A stretch of DNA of 64,000 nt from Salsipaludibacter sp963812245. Lineage in GTDB: Bacteria > Actinomycetota > Nitriliruptoria > Nitriliruptorales > Nitriliruptoraceae. Shown here piece after piece: positions 26,873-36,953 of the stretch (the first letter of the stretch is position 1; every line of letters begins with the position of its first letter). A program made the translations under genes and the position numbers. The stretch covers positions 1,860,001 through 1,924,000 of the forward strand of contig CAWEUK010000002.1 of NCBI GenBank assembly GCA_963812245.1, given 5' to 3'. The notes beneath the pieces were generated by a model, which searched no databases, was not told where the DNA came from, and saw nothing but the letters and a program-made list of their open reading frames with translations.

Positions 26873-27879
26873 CGACGATCGCCACCACGTGGCTGGGCCT
26901 GGACCTGACCAGTCCAGTCGTTGCCTCCAGTTCCCCGTTGACCGGGGACATCACGTCGCTGCGGCGCCTCGCGGACGCCGGCATCGGGGCGGTCGTGCTG
27001 CCGTCGCTGTTCGAGGAGCAGATCGTCCACGAATCGCGAGAACTGCACACGATGCTGGTCGAGACCGCCTGGAACAGCCCCGAGGCGGCCGGGGGCTACT
27101 TCCCCGAACTCGATGACTACAACACCGGTGCCCACCGATACCTGGCACACCTCGAGGCTGCCACGAGCGCGCTCGACGTCCCGGTGGTCGCCAGCCTCAA
27201 CGGCGTGTCACTGGGTGGCTGGTTGGAGCACGCCGTGTCGCTGGAATCGGCCGGGGCAGCCGCCATCGAGCTGAACGTGTACCGGGTGGCCGCGGACGTG
27301 CGCGACGAACCGTGGGAGGTCGAGGACGACCTGGTCGACATCGTGGGCCGGGTCGTGGATGCCGTCGAGGTCCCGGTGACCGTGAAGCTGAGCCCCTACT
27401 GGTCCGCCACCGCGAACCTCGCGGCCCGGCTGTCCGGCACCGGGGCGGCGGGCCTGTCACTGTTCAACCGCTTCTACCAACCCGACATCGACATCGACAC
27501 GCGCGACGTCATGCCGCGTCTGGTGTTGTCGTCACCCGATGAGCTGTTGCTGCCGTTGCGTTGGGTGGCGGTGCTGTACGGGCGTGTTCCGGCGTCGTTG
27601 GCCATCACGACCGGCGTCCACGATGCCGTGGGCGTCGCCAAGGCCCTGCTGGCAGGAGCGGACGTGGCCATGATGGCGTCGGCCCTGCTGCGGCATGGGC
27701 CCGGCCTTGTGGCCACCGTGCTGGCCGACCTGCAGGCCTGGATGGCCGAGCAGGAGTACTCGTCGGTGGACCAGCTTCGTGGCAGTGCCAGCCAGCAGGC
27801 CGTCACCGACCCGAATGCCTTCGTCCGTGCCAACTACCTGCAGACGCTGACGAGTTGGTCCACGCCCCTGCCGACCTGA
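26869..27879 (+). CDS. Dihydroorotate dehydrogenase-like protein
   Basis: A 336-residue flavin-type TIM barrel of the dihydroorotate dehydrogenase-like group often found beside nifJ. It starts TTWLGLDLTSPVVASSSPLT. It has PVVASLNGVSLGGWLEHA, ELNVYR, VTVKLSPYW and AGLSLFNRFYQPDIDID, and ends with the phosphate-binding ITTGVHDAVGVAKALLAGAD. True PyrD is usually encoded with pyr genes, so a role with the oxidoreductase is more likely than pyrimidine synthesis. The start overlaps nifJ by four bases. It converges on the DsrE-like gene 26 bases away. Confidence 0.88.
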   Translation: MTTIATTWLGLDLTSPVVASSSPLTGDITSLRRLADAGIGAVVLPSLFEEQIVHESRELHTMLVETAWNSPEAAGGYFPELDDYNTGAHRYLAHLEAATSALDVPVVASLNGVSLGGWLEHAVSLESAGAAAIELNVYRVAADVRDEPWEVEDDLVDIVGRVVDAVEVPVTVKLSPYWSATANLAARLSGTGAAGLSLFNRFYQPDIDIDTRDVMPRLVLSSPDELLLPLRWVAVLYGRVPASLAITTGVHDAVGVAKALLAGADVAMMASALLRHGPGLVATVLADLQAWMAEQEYSSVDQLRGSASQQAVTDPNAFVRANYLQTLTSWSTPLPT

Positions 27880-27905
27880 CAGGGGCGGTCGCGGTGACGA
27901 CGGCG

Positions 27906-28415
27906 CTAGATGAAGATCGTCTGGGCGCCGGCTGACAACTCGATGAAGTCCGCTGCGCTGATGATGCCCTTGACCTCGTCGAGCAGGTCGTCCTCGTCCA
28001 GGTGCATCATGTCCGCCGACATCCTGCACGCCCACAGGTTGCCGCCCGATGCGGTGATCAGGTCGAGGAACTCCGGCACCTCCGGGATGTCGAGGCCCTC
28101 GATCTGCTTCTTCATCATGTGGGTGGCGAAGGAGGTCATGCCCGGCAGCCCCATGAGCGACGGCGGCATGTGGGTCGCCGGGTTGCCCAGTGGGCTGAAC
28201 TGGAGGCTGCCGATGGTCTTCTTGTTGATGATGTCGAAGCCCCAGAAGGTGAAGAACATGTGGACCTCGACGCCCTCCGAGAGCGCGGCGTTGGCCAGGA
28301 CGAGGCCCGGGTAGGCCATGTCGAGCGACCCCTTGGAGCAGATGATGCACAACTTGCGGCCTTCGACGTCGGGAGGGTCGTCGAAGGTGGGAACGGGTGC
28401 CTGCATGGTGGTCAT
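27906..28415 (-). CDS. DsrE/DsrF-like sulfurtransferase family protein
   Basis: A 169-residue DsrE2-type protein. After a short Pro-rich start it reads RKLCIICSKGSLDMAYPGL, with Cys residues in the position where this family carries persulfide. Then come EVHMFFTFWGFDII and MMKKQIEGLDIPEVPEFL, and near the C-terminus GGNLWACRMSADMMHL with another Cys. DsrE2 proteins relay sulfane sulfur between carriers. It is last in a minus-strand operon after sulfide:quinone oxidoreductase and the TusE/DsrC-like protein, 18 bases after the latter's stop. Confidence 0.88.
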   Translation of the reverse strand: MTTMQAPVPTFDDPPDVEGRKLCIICSKGSLDMAYPGLVLANAALSEGVEVHMFFTFWGFDIINKKTIGSLQFSPLGNPATHMPPSLMGLPGMTSFATHMMKKQIEGLDIPEVPEFLDLITASGGNLWACRMSADMMHLDEDDLLDEVKGIISAADFIELSAGAQTIFI

Positions 28416-28433
28416 GGGTGCTGCCTCCTGGTC

Positions 28434-28745
28434 TCAGACGCAGCCGACGGGCTTGGGCAGTCCGGCGACGTAGGACATCTTCTTGGCGGGCTTGCTGGGG
28501 AACAACTTGAACAGCTCACGGGTCGGGAACCCCCCGGTGGCGGTCACCCGCCGCAGGGTCGGTGTCTCACCCTGCTGCTGGTAGTCCTGGCGCAGGAACG
28601 ACACGACCTCCAGGTGGCGGTCGGTGAGTTCGAGGCCGATGTTGCCGGCCAGCACCCGGGCCAGCGCCTCGTCCCAGTCGTCGTACTCGGTCAGGAATCC
28701 CTCGGCGTCGACGTGGACGTCGCGGCCATCGATCTGGGCAATCAT
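28434..28745 (-). CDS. TusE/DsrC family sulfur carrier protein
   Basis: A 103-residue TusE/DsrC family protein starting MIAQIDGRDVHVDAEGFLTE. It has DRHLEVVSFLRQDYQQQGETP and ends AGLPKPVGCV, carrying the essential penultimate Cys of the family. In true DsrC a second Cys lies 11 residues before it; here that position is Ser. The protein is therefore single-cysteine (TusE-like), fit to carry a persulfide but not to form the DsrC trisulfide. Its ATG overlaps the upstream oxidoreductase stop. With the DsrE-like protein it forms a sulfur-relay pair. Confidence 0.88.
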   Translation of the reverse strand: MIAQIDGRDVHVDAEGFLTEYDDWDEALARVLAGNIGLELTDRHLEVVSFLRQDYQQQGETPTLRRVTATGGFPTRELFKLFPSKPAKKMSYVAGLPKPVGCV

Positions 28746-29986
28746 GCTGCGTGCTCCTCTGCGGGGACCTTGCCCCGCATCGACATGTCGGATGACAGTG
28801 GCAGTGGGCGACCGGGCAGCAGCAGGTGCCAGTACACCCAGCGGAAGGCGAGCTTGCCCAGGTGGTTCACGCGCGACTTCCGCAGCAGTTGGAACGGCCC
28901 GAAGCGGGGGACCGGGTACTGGCCGGGCAGTGGCTGGGTGTCGTAGTTGAAGTCGATCATCATGGCCTTGTTGTCGCCGGTCTCGATGAAGCAGTTCGCG
29001 TGACCGTCGAACTTGCGGAGCATGGGGCGGCCGTTGACGTGGTCGACGAAGTTGTCGACGAACAGGTCGACGGCGAAGTGGGCGACCGACCCCGCCTTGG
29101 AGGTGGGCAGGTTGGCGGCGTCCCCGATGGCGAAGACGTTGTCGGCGTCGACCGACTGCATCGTGGCCGCGTCGACACGCACATGGTCGAGTTCGTCGCC
29201 CATCCCGCTGCGCCCGACGAAGGCAGCGCCGCGGTTGACCGGCACGGTGACCAGCAGGTCGTAGGGCACTTCGCGTTCGTCGTAGGACATGACGACCTGG
29301 CGGTCCTCGTCGATGGTGTCGACCATGAAGTCGGATTCGAGGCGGATGCCGCGGTCGTCGAGTTCGCCCGCCAGTGCCTCCGACGCCACCGGCTTGGTGA
29401 ACGCGCCGTCGAGCGGGGTGACGTAGACCAACTCGGTCTGGTCGCGCAGACCACGCTGGCGCAGGAACGAGTCGGCCAGGAAGGTGAATTCCAGCGGTGC
29501 CACCGGACACTTGATCGGGAGTTCGCACACCTGGACGACCAGGCGGCCACCCTCCCACGAATCGAGCACATCGGTCAGCCCCGCGGCACCATCCAGCGAG
29601 TACAGGTCGAAGACGTTGCGGTTCCAGCCACTGCCGAGCATGCCGGGGGTCTCGTCCGGTGTCGGATGCGTCCCGGTGGCGATGATCAGCTGGTCGTATG
29701 GCAACGACCGGCCATCGAGCAGGTGGACGCAGTCGGCCTCGGTGTCGACGCGATCGACCACGCCGTACTCCAGGCGGACGTCGTCGGGCAGGAACCTGAC
29801 CCGTGGTCGCACCAGGTCGTCGCGCTGGTAGGTGCCGAAGGGCAGGAACAGGTAGCCCGGCTGGTAGTGATGGTCGTTGTCGCGATCCACGACCACGATG
29901 TCCCACGTCGGCAACTTCCGCCGGAGGCGATTGGCAGCCATCGTGCCGGCCGTGCCGCCACCGAGAATCACGAGACGTTGCGTCAT
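28742..29986 (-). CDS. Sulfide:quinone oxidoreductase family flavoprotein
   Basis: A 414-residue FAD-dependent enzyme that oxidises sulfide to sulfane sulfur and passes electrons to quinone at the membrane. The N-terminal dinucleotide fold is RLVILGGGTAGTMAANRLRR. Then come DNDHHYQPGYLFLPFG, LIIATGTHP, and Cys residues in VQVCELPIKCPVAPLEFTF, the redox region of such enzymes. FAIGDAANLPTSKAGSVAHF follows, and the C-terminus keeps GHANCFIETGDNKAMMIDF. The ATG at 29986 has GGAGG seven bases upstream and is preferred over the longer frame. First gene of a three-gene sulfur operon. Confidence 0.9.
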   Translation of the reverse strand: MTQRLVILGGGTAGTMAANRLRRKLPTWDIVVVDRDNDHHYQPGYLFLPFGTYQRDDLVRPRVRFLPDDVRLEYGVVDRVDTEADCVHLLDGRSLPYDQLIIATGTHPTPDETPGMLGSGWNRNVFDLYSLDGAAGLTDVLDSWEGGRLVVQVCELPIKCPVAPLEFTFLADSFLRQRGLRDQTELVYVTPLDGAFTKPVASEALAGELDDRGIRLESDFMVDTIDEDRQVVMSYDEREVPYDLLVTVPVNRGAAFVGRSGMGDELDHVRVDAATMQSVDADNVFAIGDAANLPTSKAGSVAHFAVDLFVDNFVDHVNGRPMLRKFDGHANCFIETGDNKAMMIDFNYDTQPLPGQYPVPRFGPFQLLRKSRVNHLGKLAFRWVYWHLLLPGRPLPLSSDMSMRGKVPAEEHAA

Positions 29987-30179
29987 GGGCATCCTCCGAG
30001 CCGTGGACTGGACGTGCCCACAGGGCGACGTCCGCACCCCGGATCGTGCCTCGTGACCACGCGCCTGGGCAGTGCCGAAGGTCCCCGCGCGGCCGGGCAT
30101 CCCGGCGCCCGTCCCCACCGCCCGATGCACCCCGGCCACCCCCGCCCGTCCCAGGCTGCGGATGATCCGCCCGGCAGGC

Positions 30180-32090
30180 TCAGGTCGCGATCGGTGCCGC
30201 CAGCACGGGGTCGGGGATGCGGAACGCAGCGACCAGGTCGCCGGCGATCGGTGCCACCTCGGCGCACAGTTCGTCGATCATGGCGGTCACGGCCTTGGAT
30301 CGTTCGCCCGCCAGGCGGTTGTGTTCCTGGAACCACCCACGGTGCAGCTCGATGGTGGCGAGGGCGTGCAGGTCGCACACCGTGTTGAGGGTGGCGCCCA
30401 GCGAGTCGTCGGGATCGACGTCCTCCACCATCGCGGCGAAGGCCTCCAGCACTCGGCGATCCATGTGGGCGCGCGCCGTGGCGACCATGTGTGGCTGGCA
30501 CGCCAGGAACACCTCGAACGCATCGGTGTCCTGGTCGGCACCCCGACGCATGCGGCGCGCCAGGCTCGCCAGCATGTGCTGCTCGCGCCACGCCAGCATC
30601 GCCAACTGCCAATCGCGGTTGCGCAGGCCGGCCTCGGGTCCGTCGGTCCGGTTCACGAGATCCTGGATGCGCTGCCAGATCGGTCGCAGCGACGTGGATT
30701 CGACGAGGCTGTCCATGGCATTGCCGGCGACGAAGGCCACGGTGCGCCGCCAGTCCATCGAACCGAAGTCCTCGCGGAACCCCGACAGCATCGACTTGCC
30801 CACCAACTGCAACAGCACCGTGTTGTCGCCCTCGAACGTCGTGAAGACGTCCGAGTCGGCCTTCAGTGCGGCGAACTGGTTGGCGGTCAGGTAGCCCAGT
30901 CCGCCGCAGGCCTGTCGGCACTCCTGGACCGTCGCCGTCGCATGATCGGTGGCCACGGCCTTGAATCCCGCTGCATGGGCCTCCAGGACGCGGCGGGCGG
31001 CCGGGTCGTCCCCGTCGAAGGCGGTGATCAGGTCGCGTGACAACTGGCCCAGCCCGGCATGCAGTGCATAGGTCCGGGCAAGCGGGATGAGCAGGCGCCG
31101 ACGATGGGTGGGATAGGTCAGCAGTGACACCGCTGCGCCGTCGGGAGCCGCGAACTGGGTCCGTCGGATGGCGTGGCGCACGGCGATCGTGAGGGCCGAC
31201 TTCGACACGCCGACGGCGCCCGCGGCGATCGACACCCGACCGTTGACCAACGTGCCCAGCATGGTGAAGAAGCGACGCGTGGGTGACTCGATCGGCGACG
31301 TGTAGGTGCCGTCCGCCGACACGCTGCCGAAGCGATCGAGGAGGTTGGTGCGCGGCACACGAACGTCGTCGAACCAGATGCGGCCGTTGTCGACCCCGTT
31401 GAGCCCCATCTTGTGACCGCAGTCCTCGATGGTGATCCCCGGGGCGATGCCACCCTGCTGGTCGCGGATCGGGACCAACAGGCAGTGGACCCCGTGGGAG
31501 ACGTCGTCGACGACCAGTTGGGCGAACACGGCCGCCATGTGGCCGTCGTCGGCGGCGTTGCCGATCCACTCCTTGAAGTCGGTGTCGCGATCAGGCGTGG
31601 TGACCACGAACTCCTGGGTGTCGGGGTCGTACACGGCGGTCGTCGCCAGCCCGGCCACGTCCGACCCGTGTCCACGTTCGGTCATCGCGAAGCATCCCTG
31701 CAGGCGCCCCGCAACGATGTCGGCGAGGTGGGCGTCGTGATGCCTGGCCGTCCCGAGGTTGAGGACCGCGCCGCCGAACAGCCCGAACTGGACACCTGCC
31801 TTGATCAGCAGCGACAGGTCGCCGTGGGCCAGGGTCTCGAACGCCGCCACCGATGCGGCCAGGTCACCTTCACCGCCGTACTCGGTGGGCATCCCGACGG
31901 TGAACACGCCGTCGCTGGTCAGGTCCGCCAACCACGACCCCACGAGCTCCCGATGGGCCGCCGTGGCCAGGCCGTACTGGCCCGTCACGTTCGCGGACAC
32001 CAGGAAGTCGCGGGCGCGCTGGCGCGTGACGTGCTGGGGGCCGTCGAGCAGGGTTCCGAGTCCCGTCGTGGGCAGGGCGACCAGGTCCAT
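30180..32090 (-). CDS. Acyl-CoA oxidase/dehydrogenase family protein
   Basis: The 636-residue product is longer than ordinary acyl-CoA dehydrogenases and has the acyl-CoA oxidase layout. An N-terminal helical domain comes first. The middle beta domain has CFAMTERGHGSDVAGL (FAD/substrate side) and KEWIGNAADDGHMAAVFAQL. Then GHKMGLNGVDNG follows, then CRQACGGLGYL and the catalytic-Glu region FTTFEGDNTVLLQLVGK, then a second helical domain. It would oxidise acyl-CoA to enoyl-CoA; oxidases use O2, and chain length cannot be told. It is divergent from degV. No promoter box is visible. Confidence 0.87.
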   Translation of the reverse strand: MDLVALPTTGLGTLLDGPQHVTRQRARDFLVSANVTGQYGLATAAHRELVGSWLADLTSDGVFTVGMPTEYGGEGDLAASVAAFETLAHGDLSLLIKAGVQFGLFGGAVLNLGTARHHDAHLADIVAGRLQGCFAMTERGHGSDVAGLATTAVYDPDTQEFVVTTPDRDTDFKEWIGNAADDGHMAAVFAQLVVDDVSHGVHCLLVPIRDQQGGIAPGITIEDCGHKMGLNGVDNGRIWFDDVRVPRTNLLDRFGSVSADGTYTSPIESPTRRFFTMLGTLVNGRVSIAAGAVGVSKSALTIAVRHAIRRTQFAAPDGAAVSLLTYPTHRRRLLIPLARTYALHAGLGQLSRDLITAFDGDDPAARRVLEAHAAGFKAVATDHATATVQECRQACGGLGYLTANQFAALKADSDVFTTFEGDNTVLLQLVGKSMLSGFREDFGSMDWRRTVAFVAGNAMDSLVESTSLRPIWQRIQDLVNRTDGPEAGLRNRDWQLAMLAWREQHMLASLARRMRRGADQDTDAFEVFLACQPHMVATARAHMDRRVLEAFAAMVEDVDPDDSLGATLNTVCDLHALATIELHRGWFQEHNRLAGERSKAVTAMIDELCAEVAPIAGDLVAAFRIPDPVLAAPIAT

Positions 32091-32178
32091 GCAGACTCCG
32101 TCAACGAGGTGGCTGCCGAGTTGACCATCATCGGGGTGCCATCGCCAGTCGTCGCCGAGGAGCGCTCGCGGTCGCCGC

Positions 32179-32184
32179 TACTGT
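32179..32184 (+). promoter_or_regulatory. -10 box of degV
   Basis: TACTGT, 33 bases before the GTG start, in the divergent acyl-CoA oxidase/degV region. Confidence 0.4.
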
Positions 32185-32217
32185 CGCTCTCCCGCACCCG
32201 ACCGAGGACTTCCGAAC

Positions 32218-33103
32218 GTGGCCGAGCCCCAGGATGGCCAGCGCGTGGCCGTCGTGACCGACTCGACCGCCGACCTGTCGGCCGAACTGGCCGAGGACCT
32301 CGACCTGCGGGTGGTGCCCATGTCGGTGACGTTCGGCAACGAGACCTACGTCTCCGGCGTCACGATCGACCACCAGGAGTTCTACCGGCGACTCGCGGCC
32401 GCACCCACGCTGCCCACGACTGCCCAGCCCAATCCCCACTGGTTCCTGGAGGCGTGGCAGGACGCTGCCGATGGCGGCCACGAGGCGGTCGTGTCGCTGC
32501 ACGTGTCCAAGGAGTTGTCGGGCACGGTGTCCCAGGCCCGCCGACTCGCGCCGCACTGCCAGCCTTCCGATCACGGTCGTGGACAGCCGCCAGGTCGGTG
32601 GTGGCCTTGCCCTGATGGTGCTCGCCGCCCAGCGTGCCGCGCGGGCCAACGGCACCTCGTCGGAGGTGGTCCTGGCGGCACGCCGCGTCGGCGAGGTGGT
32701 GGTCAATCGCGTGGTCGTCGCGACGATGGACAACCTGCGGCGGGGCGGACGGGTGTCGGGCCCGCAGGCCCTGGTGGGCAGGGCGCTGCGGGTACGGCCC
32801 ATCCTGGGGGTCCAGGACGGCGCGATCGTGCCGATGGGACGCACGCGAACGCAACGACGAGCCTTCGACGACATCGCCCAGGAGTTGCTGACGACCTTCG
32901 GACCGGTGCCGATGACGGCCGTGGTCACCCACGCCATGGCCCCATCGGTCGCCCAGATGGCCGTCGACGTGCTGGACCAGGTGCTCGACATGCGCGATCA
33001 CCACGTCCAGGTGTTCGGGCCGGTGCTGGGGACCCACGCCGGCGAGGGCGCGGTCGCGATCGCGGCGGTGCCCGCGGACCTGGTGGCCGGACCGGTCGGT
33101 TGA
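32218..33103 (+). CDS. DegV family fatty-acid-binding protein (frameshifted)
   Basis: DegV (FakB-like) proteins hold a fatty acid for phosphorylation by a kinase. The N-terminal part has VAVVTDSTADLSAELAEDLD, then VVPMSVTFGNETY and the Ser/Thr loop PTTAQPNP. HVSKELSGTVSQAR follows. Near 32565 the frame shifts and continues as ITVVDSRQVGGGLALMVLAA, then VVVATMDNLRRGGRVS, RVRPILGVQDGAIVPMGRTR and PVLGTHAGEGAVAIA. The corrected length is about 295 residues, normal for the family. The GTG start is short of the acyl-CoA oxidase promoter region. No FakA homologue is in the window. Confidence 0.85.
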
Positions 33104-33134
33104 CACCGGGCTGGCCGGGTCGCCGGCCGCCCAT

Positions 33135-33178
33135 GTCGCGACGGGCCGGTCGCGTCGGTCAGGCGCCCGCGTCGCGAC
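33135..33178. terminator. Bidirectional terminator between degV and the ABC exporter operon
   Basis: GTCGCGAC (33135-33142) pairs with GTCGCGAC (33171-33178), and the inner bases GGGC/GCCC extend the stem after a 2-base bulge. It fills the 77-base convergent gap. Confidence 0.4.
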
Positions 33179-33180
33179 GG

Positions 33181-35155
33181 TCAGGTCGCGGTGCCGGCGA
33201 ACTGGGCGGCGTACAACTGTGCGTAGGCGCCGTCGGCTGCCAGCAGCTCGTCATGCGTGCCGCGCTCGACGATGCGGCCATCGGCCATGACCAGGATCAC
33301 GTCGGCATCGCGGATGGTGGACAGTCGGTGCGCGATCACGAAACTGGTCCGATCGGTTCGCAACGCAGTCATGGCCTCCTGCACCAACACCTCGGTGCGG
33401 GTGTCGACCGATGACGTGGCCTCGTCCAGGATCAGCAGCGATGGATCCGACACGAACGCACGGGCGATCGTGATCAACTGCTGCTCGCCGACGCTCAGGT
33501 TGGCGGCCTCGTCGGTCAACACCGTGTCGTAGCCGTCGGGCAACGCATGGACGAAGTGGTCGACGCGCGCCGCACGTGCGGCCGCCGCCACCTCCTCGTC
33601 GGAGGCACCCGGGTGGCCGTAGGCGATGTTGTCACGAATCGTGCCCTCGAACAACCAGGTGTCCTGCAACACCATGCCGATGCGCCCTCGCAGCCCACTG
33701 CGCGGCATGTCGGTGATGTCGACGCCGTCGAGCGTGATCGTGCCGGCGTCGACCTCGTAGAACCGCATCACGAGGTTCACCAGCGTGGTCTTGCCGGCAC
33801 CGGTCTCACCGACGATGGCGACGGTCTGGCCGGGGTGGACGTGCAGGTCGAGGTCGGTGATCAGCGGCTCGTCGGTGTAGGAGAACTCCACGTTGCGGAA
33901 CACGACCTCGCCGACCGGATTGTCGATGGCGACCGGGTCGACCCGGTCCGGATCCTGTTCCGGCGCATCGAGCACCTCGAACACGCGCTCGGCCGACGCC
34001 ACCCCCGACTGCAGGACGTTGGCCATCGAGGCCACCTGTGTGAGGGGCTGGGTGAACTGGCGCGAGTACTGGATGAAGGCCTGGATGGATCCCAGTGACA
34101 CCTGTCCGGAAGCCACCTGGAGCCCGCCCATGACCGCGATGACGACGTAGTTGAGGTTGCCGATGAACATCATCGCCGGTCGGATGATGCCGCTGACGAA
34201 CTGGGCACCGAACGACGCCTCGTAGAGATCGTCGTTCTTCTCGTCGAAGGTCGCCTGCACCTCTCGTTGGCGACCGAACACCTTCACCAGGGCGTGGGCC
34301 GAGATGGACTCCTCGACGATGCTGTTGATCTCGCCGGTGCTGCGCCACTGCTGGACGAACAACTTCTGGCTGCGCCCGGCAATGGCGCGGGTGACGGCGA
34401 CCGTGACCGGGATCACGAGCAGCGACACCAGCGCGAGCTGCCACGAGATCCAGAACATCATCCCCAGCATCGCTGCCACCGTCAGCATGGACGTCAGCAG
34501 TTGGGAGAACGTCTGCTGCAGGGACTGGCCCACGTTGTCGAGGTCGTTGGTCACGCGGCTGAGGAGCTCTCCCCGCGGCTGCCCGTCGACGTAGGACAGG
34601 GGCAGGCGGTGCAGCTTCTCCTCGACGTCCTGGCGCATCGTGAACATCGTGTCCTGGACGCACCGGCGAGCAACCAGCCCTGCAGCCACTGGAACAGCGC
34701 TGCTGCGAGGTAGATGGCGAGCACGGTGACCAGGATGGTCGCCAGCGCGTCGAAGTCGATCCCCACGCCCGGCGTGAAGTCGATGCCGCCGAGCAGGTCG
34801 GCCATCTCGGCGTTGCCGCTGGCACGCGCGGCCTCGATGGCCTGTTCGCGCGTGACCCCCGCCGGCATCTGGGCACCGATGAACCCGGCGAAGATCACGT
34901 CTGTTGCCCATCCCAACACGATCGGCCCCAACGCCGAGAGGACGACACTGACGACGCCAAGCATGACGACGACGGCGAGCTTGAGCCGGTGTGGCCGCAA
35001 CTGGTGCAGCACGTCGGCGTGCCGACGGACCGAAGTCCATCGACGACTCGCGTGGGCTGGCCCATGCTCATCGGTCCGTGGCGAGGCGCCCCGGCCGCCG
35101 GTCCGCGCCGCTCGGCGGCGGCTCGCTCCTCCGCTGACCTCACTCCCTCCGCCAT
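33181..35155 (-). CDS. ABC exporter half-transporter, second subunit (frameshifted)
   Basis: A type I ABC exporter. It starts MAEGVRSAEERAAAERRGPA, with a frameshift near 35030. The first helices (LKLAVVVMLGVVSVVLSALG) follow, then a second frameshift near 34665, then FTMRQDVEEKLHRLPLSYVD onward is clean. The nucleotide-binding domain has Walker A VGETGAGKTTLVNL, Q-loop MVLQDTWLF, a signature NLSVGEQQLITIARAF (LSVGE), Walker B SLLILDEATSSVD and H-loop VIAHRLST. The corrected length is about 660 residues. It starts two bases after the stop of the partner subunit, so the two form a heterodimeric exporter. Confidence 0.87.
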
Positions 35156-35157
35156 GG

Positions 35158-36899
35158 TCAGCCTCCCGCGGGTTGGGTCGCGCGCTGCGAGGCGACGATC
35201 TCGGCGTAGGTCGGACAGGTCTCGACCAGGTCGTCATGGGTTCCTCGACCGACGATGCGGCCGGTGTCCAGGACGATGATGGTGTCGGCATTGCGGATGG
35301 TGGAGATGCGTTGCGCCACGATGATGAGGGTTGCCGTGCGGGTGACCGGGCCGAGCGCGGCTCGCAGTCGGGCGTCGGTGGCGACATCGAGCGCCGAGAA
35401 GGAGTCGTCGAAGAGGTAGACCTCGGGTTGGCGGACCAGCGCGCGGGCGATGGAGAGGCGCTGGCGCTGCCCGCCCGACACGTTGGTGCCGCCCTGGGTG
35501 ATCGGGCGCGTCGAGGCCGCCGGGCATCGTCGGCCACGAACGTCGTCGGCCTGGGCGACACGCAGCGCCTCCCACAGGATGTCGTCGCTCGGCGTCGGGG
35601 TTCCCGTAGCGGAGGTTGGATGCGACCGTCCCCGTGAACAGGTAGGGGCGCTGCGGCACCAGTCCGATGCGCGACCACAGGGCGTCCGGTTCGGCGTTGC
35701 GCACGTCGACGCCGCCGACCAGCACACGTCCCCCGGTCGCGTCGAACAGGCGCGGGACGAGGTTGACGATCGTGGTCTTGCCGGCACCGGTCGAACCGAT
35801 GATGGCGGTGGTCTCGCCCGGCCGCGCGACGAAGGAGAGGTCGGCGACGACCGGACTGGCCGCGCCCGGGTACTGGAACGCCACCTGGTCGAACTCGACC
35901 GCGGTCGGACTGGCGAGGTCGCGCACGGGATGCGTGGGCGACGTGGATGGAGGTGGGCATGTCCAACACCTCGGTGATGCGAGTTGCCGACACCTCCGCA
36001 CGGGGAATCATCGTGGCCATGAACGTCGCCATCATCACCGACATCAGGATCTGCATCAGGTAGGCCATGAAGGCGGTGAGCCCGCCCACCTCGATGCCGC
36101 CGCTGGCCACCTGTCCGGCGCCGAACCACAGCACCGCAACGGACGAGGCGTTGAGGACGAGCATGACCACCGGGAACATCAGCGCCATGAGCCGGGTGAC
36201 GACCAGGCCCGCGCCCGTCAGGTCGGCGTTGGCCGCACCGAATCGCTCGTGCTCCCACGGTTCGCGCACGAACGCCCGGACCACCCGGATGCCCGTGATC
36301 TGCTCGCGCAGGATCCGGTTCACGTCGTCCACCGCGGACTGCATCCGGCGAAACTGCGGCACCATGCGGCGGATGATGAGCCCGAGGGTGATTCCCAGCA
36401 CTGGCACGGCCACCACGACCAGCCACGACAGCGACACGTCTTCGCGCAGCGCCATCACGATGCCGCCGACCATGGTGATCGGTGCGCCCACCAGCAGCAC
36501 CAGGCCCATGAAGGTGACGGTCTGCACCTGCGTGACGTCGTTGGTGGACCGCGAGATCAGGGTGGGCGCGCCGAACGTCGAGACCTCCCTGGATGACAGG
36601 TCGGCGACGTGGTGGAACAGGGCGCCGCGGAGGTCACGACCAAGACCCATGGCGACCTGGGCTGCCAACCACACCGCACCGATGGTGACCGCGATCTGGA
36701 CCAGACTGACACCCAACATCACGGCCCCGAGCCGCAGGATCAGGCCAGTGTCACCCGCCGCGATGCCTTGGTCGATGATGTCGGCGTTCAGGGTCGGCAG
36801 GTACAGCGTCGCCAGCGTGGCCACCGTCTGCAGCACGACGACCATGACGATCGCGCCCCTGACAGGAGCCAGGAATCGGCGGAGCAGGGCGATGGTCAT
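35158..36899 (-). CDS. ABC exporter half-transporter, first subunit (frameshifted)
   Basis: It starts MTIALLRRFLAPVRGAIVMV. The membrane domain (six helices, about 1-300) is intact and includes FHHVADLSSREVSTFGAPTL and the coupling helix GIRVVRAFVREPWEHERF. Three frameshifts follow in the nucleotide-binding part (near 35940, 35600 and 35515). The segments resume with Walker A IIGSTGAGKTTIVNLVPRL, signature TNVSGGQRQRLSIARALV, Walker B VYLFDDSFSALDVAT and H-loop IIVAQRISTI. The Walker B ends Asp-Asp and the switch residue is Gln, so this ATP site looks degenerate, as in many heterodimeric exporters. Confidence 0.87.
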
Positions 36900-36946
36900 G
36901 GCGGGTCCCGGGTCGCGCGGTGGTCGCCGTGCGACGCACCGGGGGC

Positions 36947-36952
36947 ATGCTA
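36947..36952 (-). promoter_or_regulatory. -10 box of the second ABC exporter operon
   Basis: TAGCAT on the minus strand, 47 bases before the ATG at 36899. It directly abuts the left copy of the direct repeat. Confidence 0.4.
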
Positions 36953-36953
36953 G

